In this document: positions 54,629 through 64,000 of the stretch, piece by piece
Position numbering within the stretch: position 1 is the first letter of the stretch
Layout: every line of letters begins with the position of its first letter
Source: Muscardinus avellanarius
Taxonomy: Eukaryota > Chordata > Mammalia > Rodentia > Gliridae
Direction of reading: 5' to 3'
NCBI GenBank assembly: GCA_963383645.1
Contig: OY726574.1
Location: 55,479,477 to 55,543,476 of the forward strand
Length of the DNA stretch: 64,000 nt
The notes under the pieces: generated by a model
Seen by the model: the letters and a program-made list of their open reading frames with translations, nothing else
Told to the model about the DNA's origin: nothing
Database searches by the model: none
Made by a program: the position numbers and the translations under genes

Positions 54629-54823
54629 TGGGCTGGACATGGTGGCACATACTTACATTCCCAAAACTTGGGAGGCTGAGACAGGAGGATTGCAGGTTTC
54701 AGTCCATCCTCAGCAACTTAGTGAGACTTTCAGCAACCTAGTAGAATCCTGTTTCTAAAATAAAATGAAATAGATCTGTCAGTATATCTCAGAGGTAGAA
54801 TGCCACTGGGTTCAAGCCTCAGT
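54629..54823 (+). mobile_element. B1-dID SINE, tail interrupted by an LTR-like element
   Basis: GGCTGGACATGGTGGCACAT to GGTTCAAGCCTCAG. The expected end of the ID half (CACCCAGTAATGCC plus A-rich) reappears near 55135, after the LTR. Confidence 0.88.
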
Positions 54824-55134
54824 GTTATGGTTAAATATAGAAGTTCCCTGAAGAGCTCATGTGTGAGCTGGTGTGGCTGCATATGGGTCCCTGGGGGTGT
54901 GGCCTTAGGGACTGTGCTTAAGGTTTTGAATTCCCTTGCTTCTGACCTCCATGTGAGAGCAGAGCCTGGGCTCTTTCCCTTTCTCTTCTTCCTGCTACCA
55001 TGCCCTCAGCACCACAGTTCAGGTCTGACGTGGACAGACACTCTGAGATCTCCAAGAAACTGAGCAAATAAATATCACTTTATGTTGTACGGTCAGTTGT
55101 TTTGGATTATTGCAGTGAGAATATTGACCCAGGC
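54824..55134 (+). mobile_element. MaLR-like solo LTR inserted in a SINE tail
   Basis: It begins TGTTATGGTTAAATATAGAA, has AATAAATATCAC near 55065 and ends near GAATATTGACCCA. Size (about 310 bp) and ends fit a rodent MaLR/ORR1-like LTR. I could not fix an exact target duplication. Confidence 0.55.
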
Positions 55135-55135
55135 A

Positions 55136-55424
55136 CCCAGTAATGCCCCACCCCCCAAAAAATGAGATGCTTTGTCTTGTGATATACCATACCTCGTGTC
55201 TATTTGTGTTTTGCTTAGGCTAACAATAAAGTCAATTTTCAACACTTGAAGATAGACTTACAAATGCTAAAGTAAATGGTGTGCAAGTGGTTTGTAATCC
55301 TCCTCACTTAGAAGTGCTCCTTACTTTCCTTTATCTAACCTCCTACTCTTTCCTTGCTCTTCCCATATGACCTTGAACTGTCAGCCATGGTCTCCCTGCT
55401 CTTACAAGTTCTAGTTTATTTTTT
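55136..55424. other. Remainder of SINE tail, then unique sequence
   Basis: The first about 30 bp complete the split SINE. The rest is unassigned. Confidence 0.5.
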
Positions 55425-55955
55425 GTAATTTTTATTGGTGCATTATAGTTATACATCTTAATGGGGTACAAGATGGTAGAGGCATACATGCATGTATCAC
55501 TCATTTGCCCCTTCTCCAATTCCCACCTCATTCCCTCCTCCATCCTGCCTTCTCATTTTTGGCTTAGTGATTGACTTTGATATGTTTGTTAATGTATATC
55601 ATGTTTATTAGGGAATTTCCCTCTTTCCTCCTCCCATCACCCTCATTTAGGCCTCCTTATTTGTTCCTTTATGTATTCTCCTTCTTCTTCTAGAGTCCTT
55701 CCTATGACCCATTTTCTCCCTAGCTTCTGCATATTAGGGAGAGCATCATATTTCTTACTTTTTGTGACTGACTAATCTCACTTAGCATAATATTCTCCAG
55801 TTTCATCAACTTCCCTGTGAATGATGTAATTGTGTTTTTCTTTATGGCTGAGTAAAATTCCATTGTTTTGCAGTCCATTAATCTGTTGATAGACATATTG
55901 GCTGGTTCCATAGTTTGGCAATTATGAATTTTGCGGCTATGAACATAGATATGCA
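55425..55955 (-). mobile_element. L1 3' end (ORF2 C-terminus plus 3'UTR)
   Basis: The minus strand carries the ORF2 end. A 100-codon frame (56022-55720) contains MEFYSAIKKNTITSFTGKLM and LENIMLSEISQSQK, the standard C-terminal ORF2 pattern. The 3'UTR ends in CACCAATAAAAATT. It is a good reference copy for this 3'UTR type. Confidence 0.9.
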
Positions 55956-56021
55956 ATGGACTCTTTCTTCTTTGTCTACGAACCCATTTCATTGTCCCCA
56001 AATAAAAAAACATTTCTCTCA

Positions 56022-56025
<4 letters not shown>

Positions 56026-56075
<50 letters not shown>
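56026..56075 (+). repeat. (TC)n microsatellite
   Basis: About 48 bp of TC dinucleotides. Confidence 0.96.
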
Positions 56076-56078
<3 letters not shown>

Positions 56079-56209
56079 CTCTTTCTCTCTCATCTATTTT
56101 TTCAAGACACCACTCTTTTACTGCCAATCCTCTTCGGATTATTATCTACACAGTCTAGCTTTGCTTCTTCCTATTTGACTTACTTTCTAAGCATTTAAAA
56201 AGGCTTTCA

Positions 56210-56600
56210 CCTTCCCTTTTGGCTTAGTTTCCTAAGATCACTGCCAAAAAAAAAAATATTCACCACGGACTCAGCATCCTAAAACAGCACAAATCTATTC
56301 TCTTGTAGGTCTTAAGGCTGGATTATAAATTTATGTTCACTGGGTGTGCAGGAGCCACATTCCTTCTGAATACTGGAGGGCAGAGTCATTTTCCCTACCT
56401 TTTCTAGTCTCTCAAACTCCACTTCTTACCCTTTCCATACCTGGTGGCCATCAGCCTTCCTGACCCAGGCCCTTGCCTGCAGCCCACAGCCCACAGGGCA
56501 ACATCTTCAGTGGCTCCCTGCTGCTGTTATCACATTTCTTTCTGTTTACTGTGTCAGTTCTCCTTCTGCATCTCTTCTGAAAAGACACCCATGGAGTCTG
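56210..56600 (-). mobile_element. Possible MaLR-type LTR remnant
   Basis: Weak resemblance to antisense MaLR-type LTRs (AACAGCACAAATCTATTCTC, TTCTGAAAAGACACCCATG). Low confidence; it could be unrelated. Confidence 0.3.
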
Positions 56601-56800
56601 GCAGGCATGGTGTAGCACACCTATAATCCCAGTACTTGGGATGCTGAGACAGGAGGACCACAGGTTTGAGGCCAATCTGAACTACTTAGTGAGACTCTGT
56701 TTTAAAATAAAAAGGGATAGGGGTGTAGATTGAAGGGAGAATGCTCCTGGATTCAGTCCCTAGTACCACAAAACAAACAAATGAACAACAACAAAAAAAA
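56601..56800 (+). mobile_element. B1-dID SINE
   Basis: GGCAGGCATGGTGTAGCACA to CTGGATTCAGTCCCTAGTAC with an A-rich tail containing AAACAAACAAATG. Confidence 0.88.
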
Positions 56801-57097
56801 CATATTAGTGTATTTAGAGGCATAACTTAATTCAGTTTGCCTCAAGTTTCAAGAAATTATTCATCAGATTTAAATTACAGCCCAGAGTGTTTATCTTTTT
56901 TCTGCCTTTCTTCTGTGTAGCTTCTCTTGTTCTCCCTACTTCTTTTTATTATGTTTTTATGATAGTCTGCATTTTAATTAAGATCATATTTTGTTAATAA
57001 AACAGGCCACAAATATGAACATGTAAGTGATCTGTTTTTTCCCCTTTCGTTCAAAGAGTGAGCATGCAGTTATTTTAATTTAATTTAATTTAAAATT

Positions 57098-57266
57098 TTT
57101 TGGTCCAGAGGAGTGAACCCAGGGTCATTCCACCTCCAAAACACACCCCAACTTCCCCCTTTTAAAACTAAGGTCTCACTAGGTTGCTAAGGGGCTTGCT
57201 TAGTTGAGGAGGCCAACTTCACACCTGCAGTCCTCCCAGCTCAGCCTCCCAAGCACTGAGATTTCT
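57098..57266 (-). mobile_element. B1-dID SINE, 5'-truncated
   Basis: Antisense AGAGGAGTGAACCCAGGGTC to CAGCCTCCCAAGCACTGAGA. The last part of the B1 half is missing. Confidence 0.82.
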
Positions 57267-58754
57267 CCTACCTCTCAATGTAATGTAACTTTCTTCAACG
57301 TAGTCCCTTTCATTTAATTTTTCTTGCTCTCTGTCTTTCCTTGCTTGAGGAGTTCAGCTACAGCAATGTCTTTTCAGTCTTCAGCTTCCAAAGAATTTTC
57401 TCTTTGGGGCTCCAGCTCTGCTTGCTGAACTTTTACCCAGATGGCCCTGAGGTTTAGCAAGGAGGCAACTGATTCTCCAGCCCTCTAACCTCTCCTGCCT
57501 CCTTAATCAGCTCTGTAGTGAGTGGCTACAGCATTCAGTAGAGTAAAAGCGCTTCTTTCTCTATCTTTCTCTTGGCTGTTATCTTATTTTAGGCCTAATT
57601 ACTTCGAGTATGAACTATAGCAGTTATCTAACAGACTTCTTCTCCATTATTGTGAGCCATTCTTTGCTTGCACAATTCAGCTTTGTAAAACCTAGCTATA
57701 ATTTGCATAAATTTTGCATTAAATATCTTCAATGTCCCCTTCTTCACACCAACATATTCTCATTAAAAAGCAGTCTCAGGCCCTTCATGGCTCTCTCTAG
57801 CTTGGCTTCAAGTGCAACTTACAGATTCATCCCCACTCTGTACGGACCCTAGACTCCTGCCTCCACCTAGCACAGAGGACACGTTCAGGCCTCTGTGCTG
57901 CTGCGTCTTCCATTTGATCCCTCAAGTGTTTTTGTGAGAATCCCACAGTGTGGGCCTCCAGGCAGAACTTGAGATGCAAAGGCATGGCATGATAGTTAAA
58001 TGCATTTTCAACTTTAAATAGTTCCTTAAAATTTTTTTCTTGCTTTGCTGTTGCATAGAGTTAGTACTCTCTGATGGCCTTCAGACAGTACTGTTCTATT
58101 AAAATTAGAGGTTCTGACTAAATTTTCCATTGGTGAAAGGAAGGCACTACTTAGCCAAAGGCCCAAGTTAAATGCCTCATTCCTCTTTCATTCTTTATTT
58201 TATACCTGTATTTGATAACTCTTTATTGAACAGGTACTATGTTTTGGACACTGTTCTGGTCACCAGAAGGTAAAATAACAAGAAAAAACCATGGTCGCTG
58301 CCTATGATTGCTTATAGATTAGTGAGGAAACAGAATTTATCAAATATAGAGACATAAAAGCAGGTGGCATCTGTGCCAGATGCTAAAGACAAGGTGCTCA
58401 TCTTTATTGAAGTGTTTGAAGGCTTTTCATTTAGTCTAAGGAATTTAAAAAATCTTCAAAGAAATACTAACTAGCAAAGAGCAATAGGGCATTTGCAAAA
58501 GATCTTTCCACATATTCCACGGAGATTAATTTGAAAGGAAAAATATCTCATTTCATATATATTTTCTCTACTAATTGGGAATGTAGAGGTTGTTAATATG
58601 GAAAATATGCTCTCTAAATATATCTCTGAAGGTATAAAAGTATGTTAGGATCAAAAGTGGCACTAAGAGGTATCATAGTAATTTTAGCAGATGATGTGCT
58701 GAGGTGTAAATATCTCTATAATGATATCTGGTATCCTAAAAATACCTTTTTTTG
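57267..58754. other. Unique sequence, no gene recognised
   Basis: No recognisable coding potential; possibly ancient L2-like pieces near 57700-57960, not supportable by eye. Confidence 0.4.
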
Positions 58755-59010
58755 CTAATTTTATTTTTTATTTTATTTTTATGTGGAACATATTGAAAAT
58801 GGCATATATTCAGACTATGCTTGGCACCCTCCCCCCCACTTCCCCTTCCCCCTTCCCAACAATGAGTGTCCAGGTTAAACATGCTATATTTATATTATTA
58901 CACAGATTATGATGTAGCTCCTCCATTAATCAACCTCAGCCTTCTTCCTCTCCTATCCTTCCATTCTAGCTTTGGTGAGGTTTCTTCTCCATTGTCTAAA
59001 AATATCTTTT
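58755..59010 (-). mobile_element. L1 3'UTR fragment, third type
   Basis: TATGTGGAACATATTGAAAA, CCTTCCCAACAATGAGTGTC and CTCCTATCCTTCCATTCTAG match the 3'UTR at 61640-61900. Confidence 0.85.
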
Positions 59011-59309
59011 TGAGAAGGTAGAGAAAGGTTTTACTTTTCCAAAGAGTATTCCACAAGAACAGTTATGACTTCTTTGGAGCTCCTGGCTTGCTCATTGTAA
59101 CCTTAGACTTCAGCGACTGCAGAGTTGATCTCTCCTCTCTTTCAGTATTCCCCTCCTCAGTCTGCACACAATGTCTCCTTCAGTTTATACTCTTCTTTTG
59201 TTCTTCTGGTTCCACGAGTCTCCTTGTATATACATGTTTCCTGCTCAACACAACCAAAGATGACTTTTTCCTCTGCTTCAATGTGCTGTTCATTCCTAGT
59301 CTCAGATCA

Positions 59310-59770
59310 AACTCTGCTCTGACATGGATGAGCTTGGACAACATTATGTTAAATGAAATAAGACAGACACAGAAAGACAAATACTGCACATTCTCACTTA
59401 TAGCTGGGAGCTAAAAATATTGATCTCCCAGGAGTAGAGAATAAAGCAGTGGTTATCAGGCTGGGAAGGTTGGGGAGGAAGGAGGAATGAAAAGAGAGTG
59501 GCTGATGGGGATGGGGTATAGTTGGGTAGGAGGAATAACTTCTAATGTTCTATGGCACAGAAGGAAGGGTAACTACAATTGATAATAATTAATTGAATAT
59601 TTCAAAATAGCTACTAGAAAGTATCTTAAAGGTTCTTAAATAAATGTTTGAGGTGATGGATATACTAATTATCATTATCTGATTATGACATAATACATAT
59701 ACATGTATTAAATATCTTTGTACAATAAATAAGTAATAATTATGTGTCAATTAAGTAAAAGTAAAAAAAC
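59310..59770 (+). mobile_element. Ancient L1M 3' end
   Basis: Sense landmarks: GACATGGATGAGCTTGGACA, TGAAATAAGACAGACACAGA, TTATAGCTGGGAGCTAAAAA and CAGTGGTTATCAGGCTGGGA, then an A-rich end near 59770. Confidence 0.8.
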
Positions 59771-59929
59771 CCTCTTCTATCAGGTGTTAGTGATTCCACC
59801 TCCCAAATACCGCTGCACTCCACCAGTTCTTCACCTGCACTGCCACTCCTGGGTTCAGAAGGTCACTATCCATCTCCTGACCGATTGTAGCTCAACTCCC
59901 TAACTCTAGTCTTGTTTTTGAATTTAAGC

Positions 59930-60110
59930 CAGAATGGCCTTCTTAAATACCTATCAGAACATAGCATTACTTGGTTTATAAACCTTTAATGGGTCTCCAT
60001 TTTCTGATGAAAGTCCCTAAAAGGCTGTCATAACCCTTTTTGCTTTGTTCTCTATCTGCAGTCCCCGTGTCATCGTGTCCTTGTCACAAGCACCCATGGT
60101 CACTACATAA
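59930..60110 (-). mobile_element. Possible L2-type remnant
   Basis: CCAGAATGGCCTTCTTAAAT, ACCTTTAATGGGTCTCCATT and TTTTTGCTTTGTTCTCTATC have the pattern of antisense L2-like repeats. Very diverged. Confidence 0.35.
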
Positions 60111-60826
60111 AGAGCTACCTGCTGTCCCTCAAGTGGACCTTTGCACGTAGTAAGCAGGAGGCAACGGTGACTAGAGAAAGGTGCTTTAAACAGAGAATCC
60201 AGCAAGAGCAAAGGCACAGAGGAGAACCCGGTGAACAATGTTGATGGCAGTGTTTACAGGGCATACCCAAGGAAAGGGGATGTGCATGTGTGATTATTTC
60301 TGTAAGAAACAGCAGGAGGCCAGGATGGTGGGGCAGTCTCTGCAGGAAAGGGTCAGGGGAGTGGAGGGACATGGGAAGACGCAGAGGAAATTGAAGGTGT
60401 TGGGAGAAGGAAGGGGCATGGTGGAGCTGCTGGCTGGCAGGTCCTGTGAGTGGACTCCCAGAGGAGAGGAGAGCTTGTGAGGCAGATAAGTTAGGAACCC
60501 ACGGGGACAGGTCAGGGCAGTGTTTACACCACCAATTAGAGAGCAATCAGGAGCTCATCTGAAAGGTGGGAATTGAGTTTGCTTACATATTCCAATGAGT
60601 GAATTGTTGGAATTTTCCCCTTTAAAATGCATCAGTTTGTGAGCCTTCTACTGTTTCTCCAGTATCTTTGTGTAAAAATTACAGATAAGATGGGAATTTA
60701 TCATTTGGATTCAATTTCTCTTATAGTAATTATGTGTTGTTTAATCCATACACATAGGAGACATTTGCGCATAGTCATGAAGTAATAAGCAAGTTTATGA
60801 TGATAATTGAGAATATAATAAAGAAC
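60111..60826. other. Unique sequence
   Basis: ORFs on both strands (up to 143 codons, minus strand 60546-60115) show no recognised domain. Not called as genes. Confidence 0.45.
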
Positions 60827-61080
60827 AACCAGGCATGATGGTGGACACCTGTAATCTCAGTATTGGGAGGTTGAAATAGGAGGGTTGCTGGTTTGAGGCC
60901 AGCCTCAGGAACTTAGCAAGACCTCAGCAATTTAGTGAGACCATGTTTCAAATTTTCATAAAAGGGGGTTGGGGTGTAACTTAGAGGTAGAATGTCTCTG
61001 GTTCATTCCCTAGTATCAGATGAATATATACATAGCTCAAAGGTAGAATGCTCTTGAGTTCAACCCCTAGCATCATACAC
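60827..61080 (+). mobile_element. B1-dID SINE with an extra ID-like half
   Basis: The normal dimer ends GGTTCATTCCCTAGTATCAG. A second ID-like unit follows: CATAGCTCAAAGGTAGAATG to GTTCAACCCCTAGCATC, making a B1-ID-ID trimer. Confidence 0.87.
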
Positions 61081-61639
61081 AATAAGCAAACCAATAAAGA
61101 AATAAGTATATCCAGTGTATCAAAAATAAATAATGTTCCTCTGGTGGTAGATAAAAATTACTTAAGAATACAATAATTATCATAATTCAAAAATTTGGAG
61201 CATGCTGAAAAACGGGAAACACAATGTGATCCTCAAAGGAGAATGTGGAGGTGTGTATGGGGCCGTGCCAACAGTTAATTTCTCATATATCCAGTTTTAG
61301 ACAAGAGAAGGTTCTATATAGGTGATTGGTGAGATTGTGCTCCAAAGTTCTTCCAGATAGCAGTTTCTCCTTCACTTTGAGGATACATTTTAGGACTCCA
61401 AGTAGATTCCTGAAACCATGAGCAATATTGAACTCTGTATATTCTATGCTTTTTATTTTAAATACGTACTTATGGTAAAGTTCAATTCATAAAGCATTCA
61501 CAATAAAAATGAATAAAAATTAATAATGAAAGAAAAATTATAACAATGTATTTTAACAAAAGTTACGTGAATGTAGTCTCTCTCAAAATGTCTTTTTGTA
61601 CTGTGTTTTCCCTTTTTATATTTTTTACTTTTGTACATC
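61081..61639. other. Unique AT-rich sequence
   Basis: Nothing recognised. Confidence 0.45.
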
Positions 61640-64000
61640 TGTAGGATTTATTTTTATTTTTTCCATATTTTATTTTATTTATATGTGGAATATATTGAAA
61701 GTGGTGTACATTTAGATTGTGCTTCATGTCCTCCTCCTCCATTCCCCTTCCCCTTCCCAATAGAGTGTACAGGTTAACCATGCTATATGTATACTATTAC
61801 ACATATTTGAATGTAGCTCTTCCATTGAACAACCTCAGCTTTATTCCTCTCCTATCCTTCCATTCTAGCTTTGCTGAGGTTTCCCCTCCATTATCTGGAG
61901 TCCCTCTGGTATTGCCATTATTCCCTAGCTTGGGCATATTAGAGAAAACATATGTCCCTTCTCTTTCTGTGCTTAATCTCACTTAACATAATGTTCCCCA
62001 GTTCCTTCCATCTTCTTGCAAATGCTATTATTTTATTCTTCTTTATAGCTGAATAGAATTCCATTGTGTGCATTTCCCATAATTTTGCAATCCACTCATC
62101 TGTTGATGGAGATGTAGGTTAGTTCTACATTTTGGATATTACAAACTGTGCTGCTATGAACATGGGTATGCATATGTTAATGTAGTTCTCTGATTTCAAC
62201 CCCTTTGAAAAAATAGCCAGGATTGGTATAGCCAGATCAAATGGTGGATCTATTCCCAGTTTTCTAAGGAATCCCCACGCTGAACTCCATAGTGGCTGAA
62301 CTACTTTGCATTCCCACCAACAGTATAAAAAAGTTCTTCTTTCCCCACATCCTCACCAGCATTTGTTGTTTGATTTCTTTATGGTTGCCACTCTGATTGG
62401 GGTTAGATGGAATCTCAGTGTAGTTTTAATTTGCATCTCCCTGATGGCTAGTGATGTTGAACATTTGTTCAGGTATCTGTGGGCCATTTGAATCTCTTCT
62501 TTTCTGAAGTGTCTATTCATTTCAGTTGCCCATTTCTTGATTGGGTTGTTTGTTTTGCTAGTGTAGCATCTTTTGAGCTCTTTGTATATTCTGGATATTA
62601 GCACCCTATCAGAGTGGTGGCTGGTAAAGATATTCTCCCATTATGTAGGCTTCCTCTTTAGGTTCTTGATGATTTCCTTTGATGAGAAGAAACTTTTTAG
62701 TTTGATGCAATCTCACTTATTAATTCTTGCTTTAATTTCCTGTGCTTTGGAAGTCTTGTTGAGAAAGTTATTGCCTGTGCCTATATGTTGGAGTGTTGAG
62801 CCTATGCCTTTCTCTAATCACTTCACAGTTTCTGGTCTAATTTCTAAGTCTTTGATCCATCTTGAGCTGATTCCTGTGCATGGTGAGAAGTAAGGATTCA
62901 GATCCAACTTTCTACAAATGGATAGCCAGTTCTCCCAGCACCATTTGTTAAAAAGGCTGTCTTTTTTCTAGCGTAGGAGTTTGGCCCCTTTGTCAATGAT
63001 CAATTGACTATAGATGTGTGGGTTTGTTTCTATTCTGTATCTTCTATTCTGCTCCACTGGTCAGTCTGCCTGTTGTTGTGCCAGTACCATGCTGTTTTTA
63101 CTACTATTGCTCTATAGTATAATTTGAAGTCTGGGATTGTGATGCCTCCTGCCTGGTTCTTGTTGCTGAGAATTGCTTTGACTATTCTGAGTCTTTTCTT
63201 TTTCCATACAAAATTCATAACTGATTTTTCCAGGTCTATGAGAAATATTGTTGGTATTTTAATGGGAATTGCATTGAATCTATAGATCACTTTTGGCAGA
63301 ATGGTGATTGTGATGATATTTATTCTGCCTATCCATGAGCAAGGGAGATCTTTCCATCTTCCAAGGTCTTCAATTTCTTTCTTTAATGTCTTGTAGTTTT
63401 CTCTGTGGAGGTCTTTTACATCCTTGGTTAGGTTTATTCCTAGGTATTTTATTGGTTTAGAGGTTATAGTAAATAGAATAGTTTTCTTTATTTCTTTCAT
63501 TGTGGATTCATTGTTGGCATAAAGAAAAGCAACTGATTTCTTTAGGTTGATTTTGTATCCTGCAACTTTACTGAATTGGTAAATCAGCTCCAGAAATCTT
63601 TTGGTTGAGTTCATTGGATCTTCTAGATAATCATATCATCTGCAAATAAGGATAGTTTTAATTCCTCTCTTCCTATTTGAATTTCTTTGATTTCCTTCTC
63701 TTGTTTTATTGCTGTGTCAAGAGTCTTAAGGACTTTATTGAAAAGGAGTGGTGATAATGGGCATCCTTGTCTTGTTCCTGACTTTAAAGGGAATTCTTGC
63801 AGTTTTTCCCCATTCAATATGATGTTGGCTTTGGGTTTATTGTATATTGCCTTAATGATGTTGAAATATATTCCTTCTGTTCCAATTTTCTGCAGTGTTT
63901 TTTAACATAAATGGGTGTTGGATTTTGTTGAATGTTTTTTCAGCATCTATTGATATGATCATGTGGTTTTTGTTCTTAGTTCTATTTATGTGGTGAATGA
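61640..64000 (-). mobile_element. L1 (third 3'UTR type), 3'UTR and ORF2, continues past right edge
   Basis: On the minus strand: ORF2 from the right edge down to about 62000, then 3'UTR to about 61640. It is the longest L1 ORF2 in the window, with several frame breaks but low decay compared with the ancient copies. Confidence 0.93.
62353..63817 (-). pseudogene. L1 ORF2 remnant: reverse transcriptase and C-terminal region
   Basis: Three open segments in different frames. 63817-63623 has [14 protein letters not shown] and the catalytic FADDMII. 63614-63030 continues RT/thumb ([55 protein letters not shown]). 62604-62353 is C-terminal ([15 protein letters not shown]). ORF2p nicks the target and reverse-transcribes L1 RNA. 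Frameshifts between segments make this copy inactive. Confidence 0.93.

Noticed and set aside
60115..60546. 143-codon minus-strand ORF with Leu/Pro/His-rich content
   Set aside because: No domain, and plus-strand ORFs overlap it. Probably chance in a GC-richer patch.
1..64000. CRISPR arrays, operons, ribosome-binding sites or prokaryotic mobile systems
   Set aside because: All sequence signals are mammalian. The regular repeats seen are microsatellites, a VNTR and retroelements.

Overview
The window is non-coding, repeat-dense mammalian DNA. It most likely comes from a squirrel-family rodent (Sciuridae). The clue is about 25 copies of one dimeric SINE: a 7SL/B1-like left half (GGTGGCACACACCTGTAATC type) joined to an ID-like right half (TCAGAGGTAGAATGCC type), which is the B1-dID architecture known from squirrel-related rodents. 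I recognise no host protein-coding gene, tRNA or rRNA. The remaining sequence is L1 of several ages, MaLR-type LTRs, microsatellites and unique AT-rich sequence that looks intergenic or intronic.

Layout. 1-1923: 5' end of an L1-type element (minus strand) with about 265-bp tandem units in its 5'UTR, running off the left edge. 1924-15649: unique sequence, SINEs, ancient L1 and one MaLR-type LTR. 15650-17364: a composite retrotransposon with an exact 15-bp target-site duplication, built from two 91-bp GC-rich 5' units, a unique segment, a 50/48-bp alternating VNTR and an L1 3' end. It is organised like primate SVA but unrelated in sequence. 17365-28831: SINEs, a 640-bp TG-rich tract and older L1s. 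28832-31614 (minus) and 39127-41916 (plus): two head-to-head copies of a 2.78-kb element made of L1 5'UTR, ORF1, an inverted piece of L1 ORF2, a short L1 3'UTR and poly(A). ORF1 is intact (294 codons) in the right copy and frameshifted in the left. Between them, at 31679-38828 (minus), lies a betaretrovirus-like provirus. All of this is nested in one ancient antisense L1.

The provirus has two LTRs (427 and 426 bp; by my count 11 substitutions and one indel apart) and an exact 6-bp target duplication. Its order is PBS, gag, pro (dUTPase, protease, G-patch), pol (RT, RNase H, integrase), env remnant, a predicted constitutive-transport-element-like RNA, polypurine tract, LTR. gag and pol carry stops and a frameshift, and most of env SU is missing, so it is defective. 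Both -1 frameshift heptamers (AAAAAAT and GGGTTTT) are visible.

41933-64000: more L1 (including RT-coding ORF2 remnants at the right edge), SINEs, MaLR-type LTRs, microsatellites and about 10 kb of unique sequence. Family names come from sequence resemblance judged by eye. Boundaries without a stated target duplication are approximate to some tens of bases.
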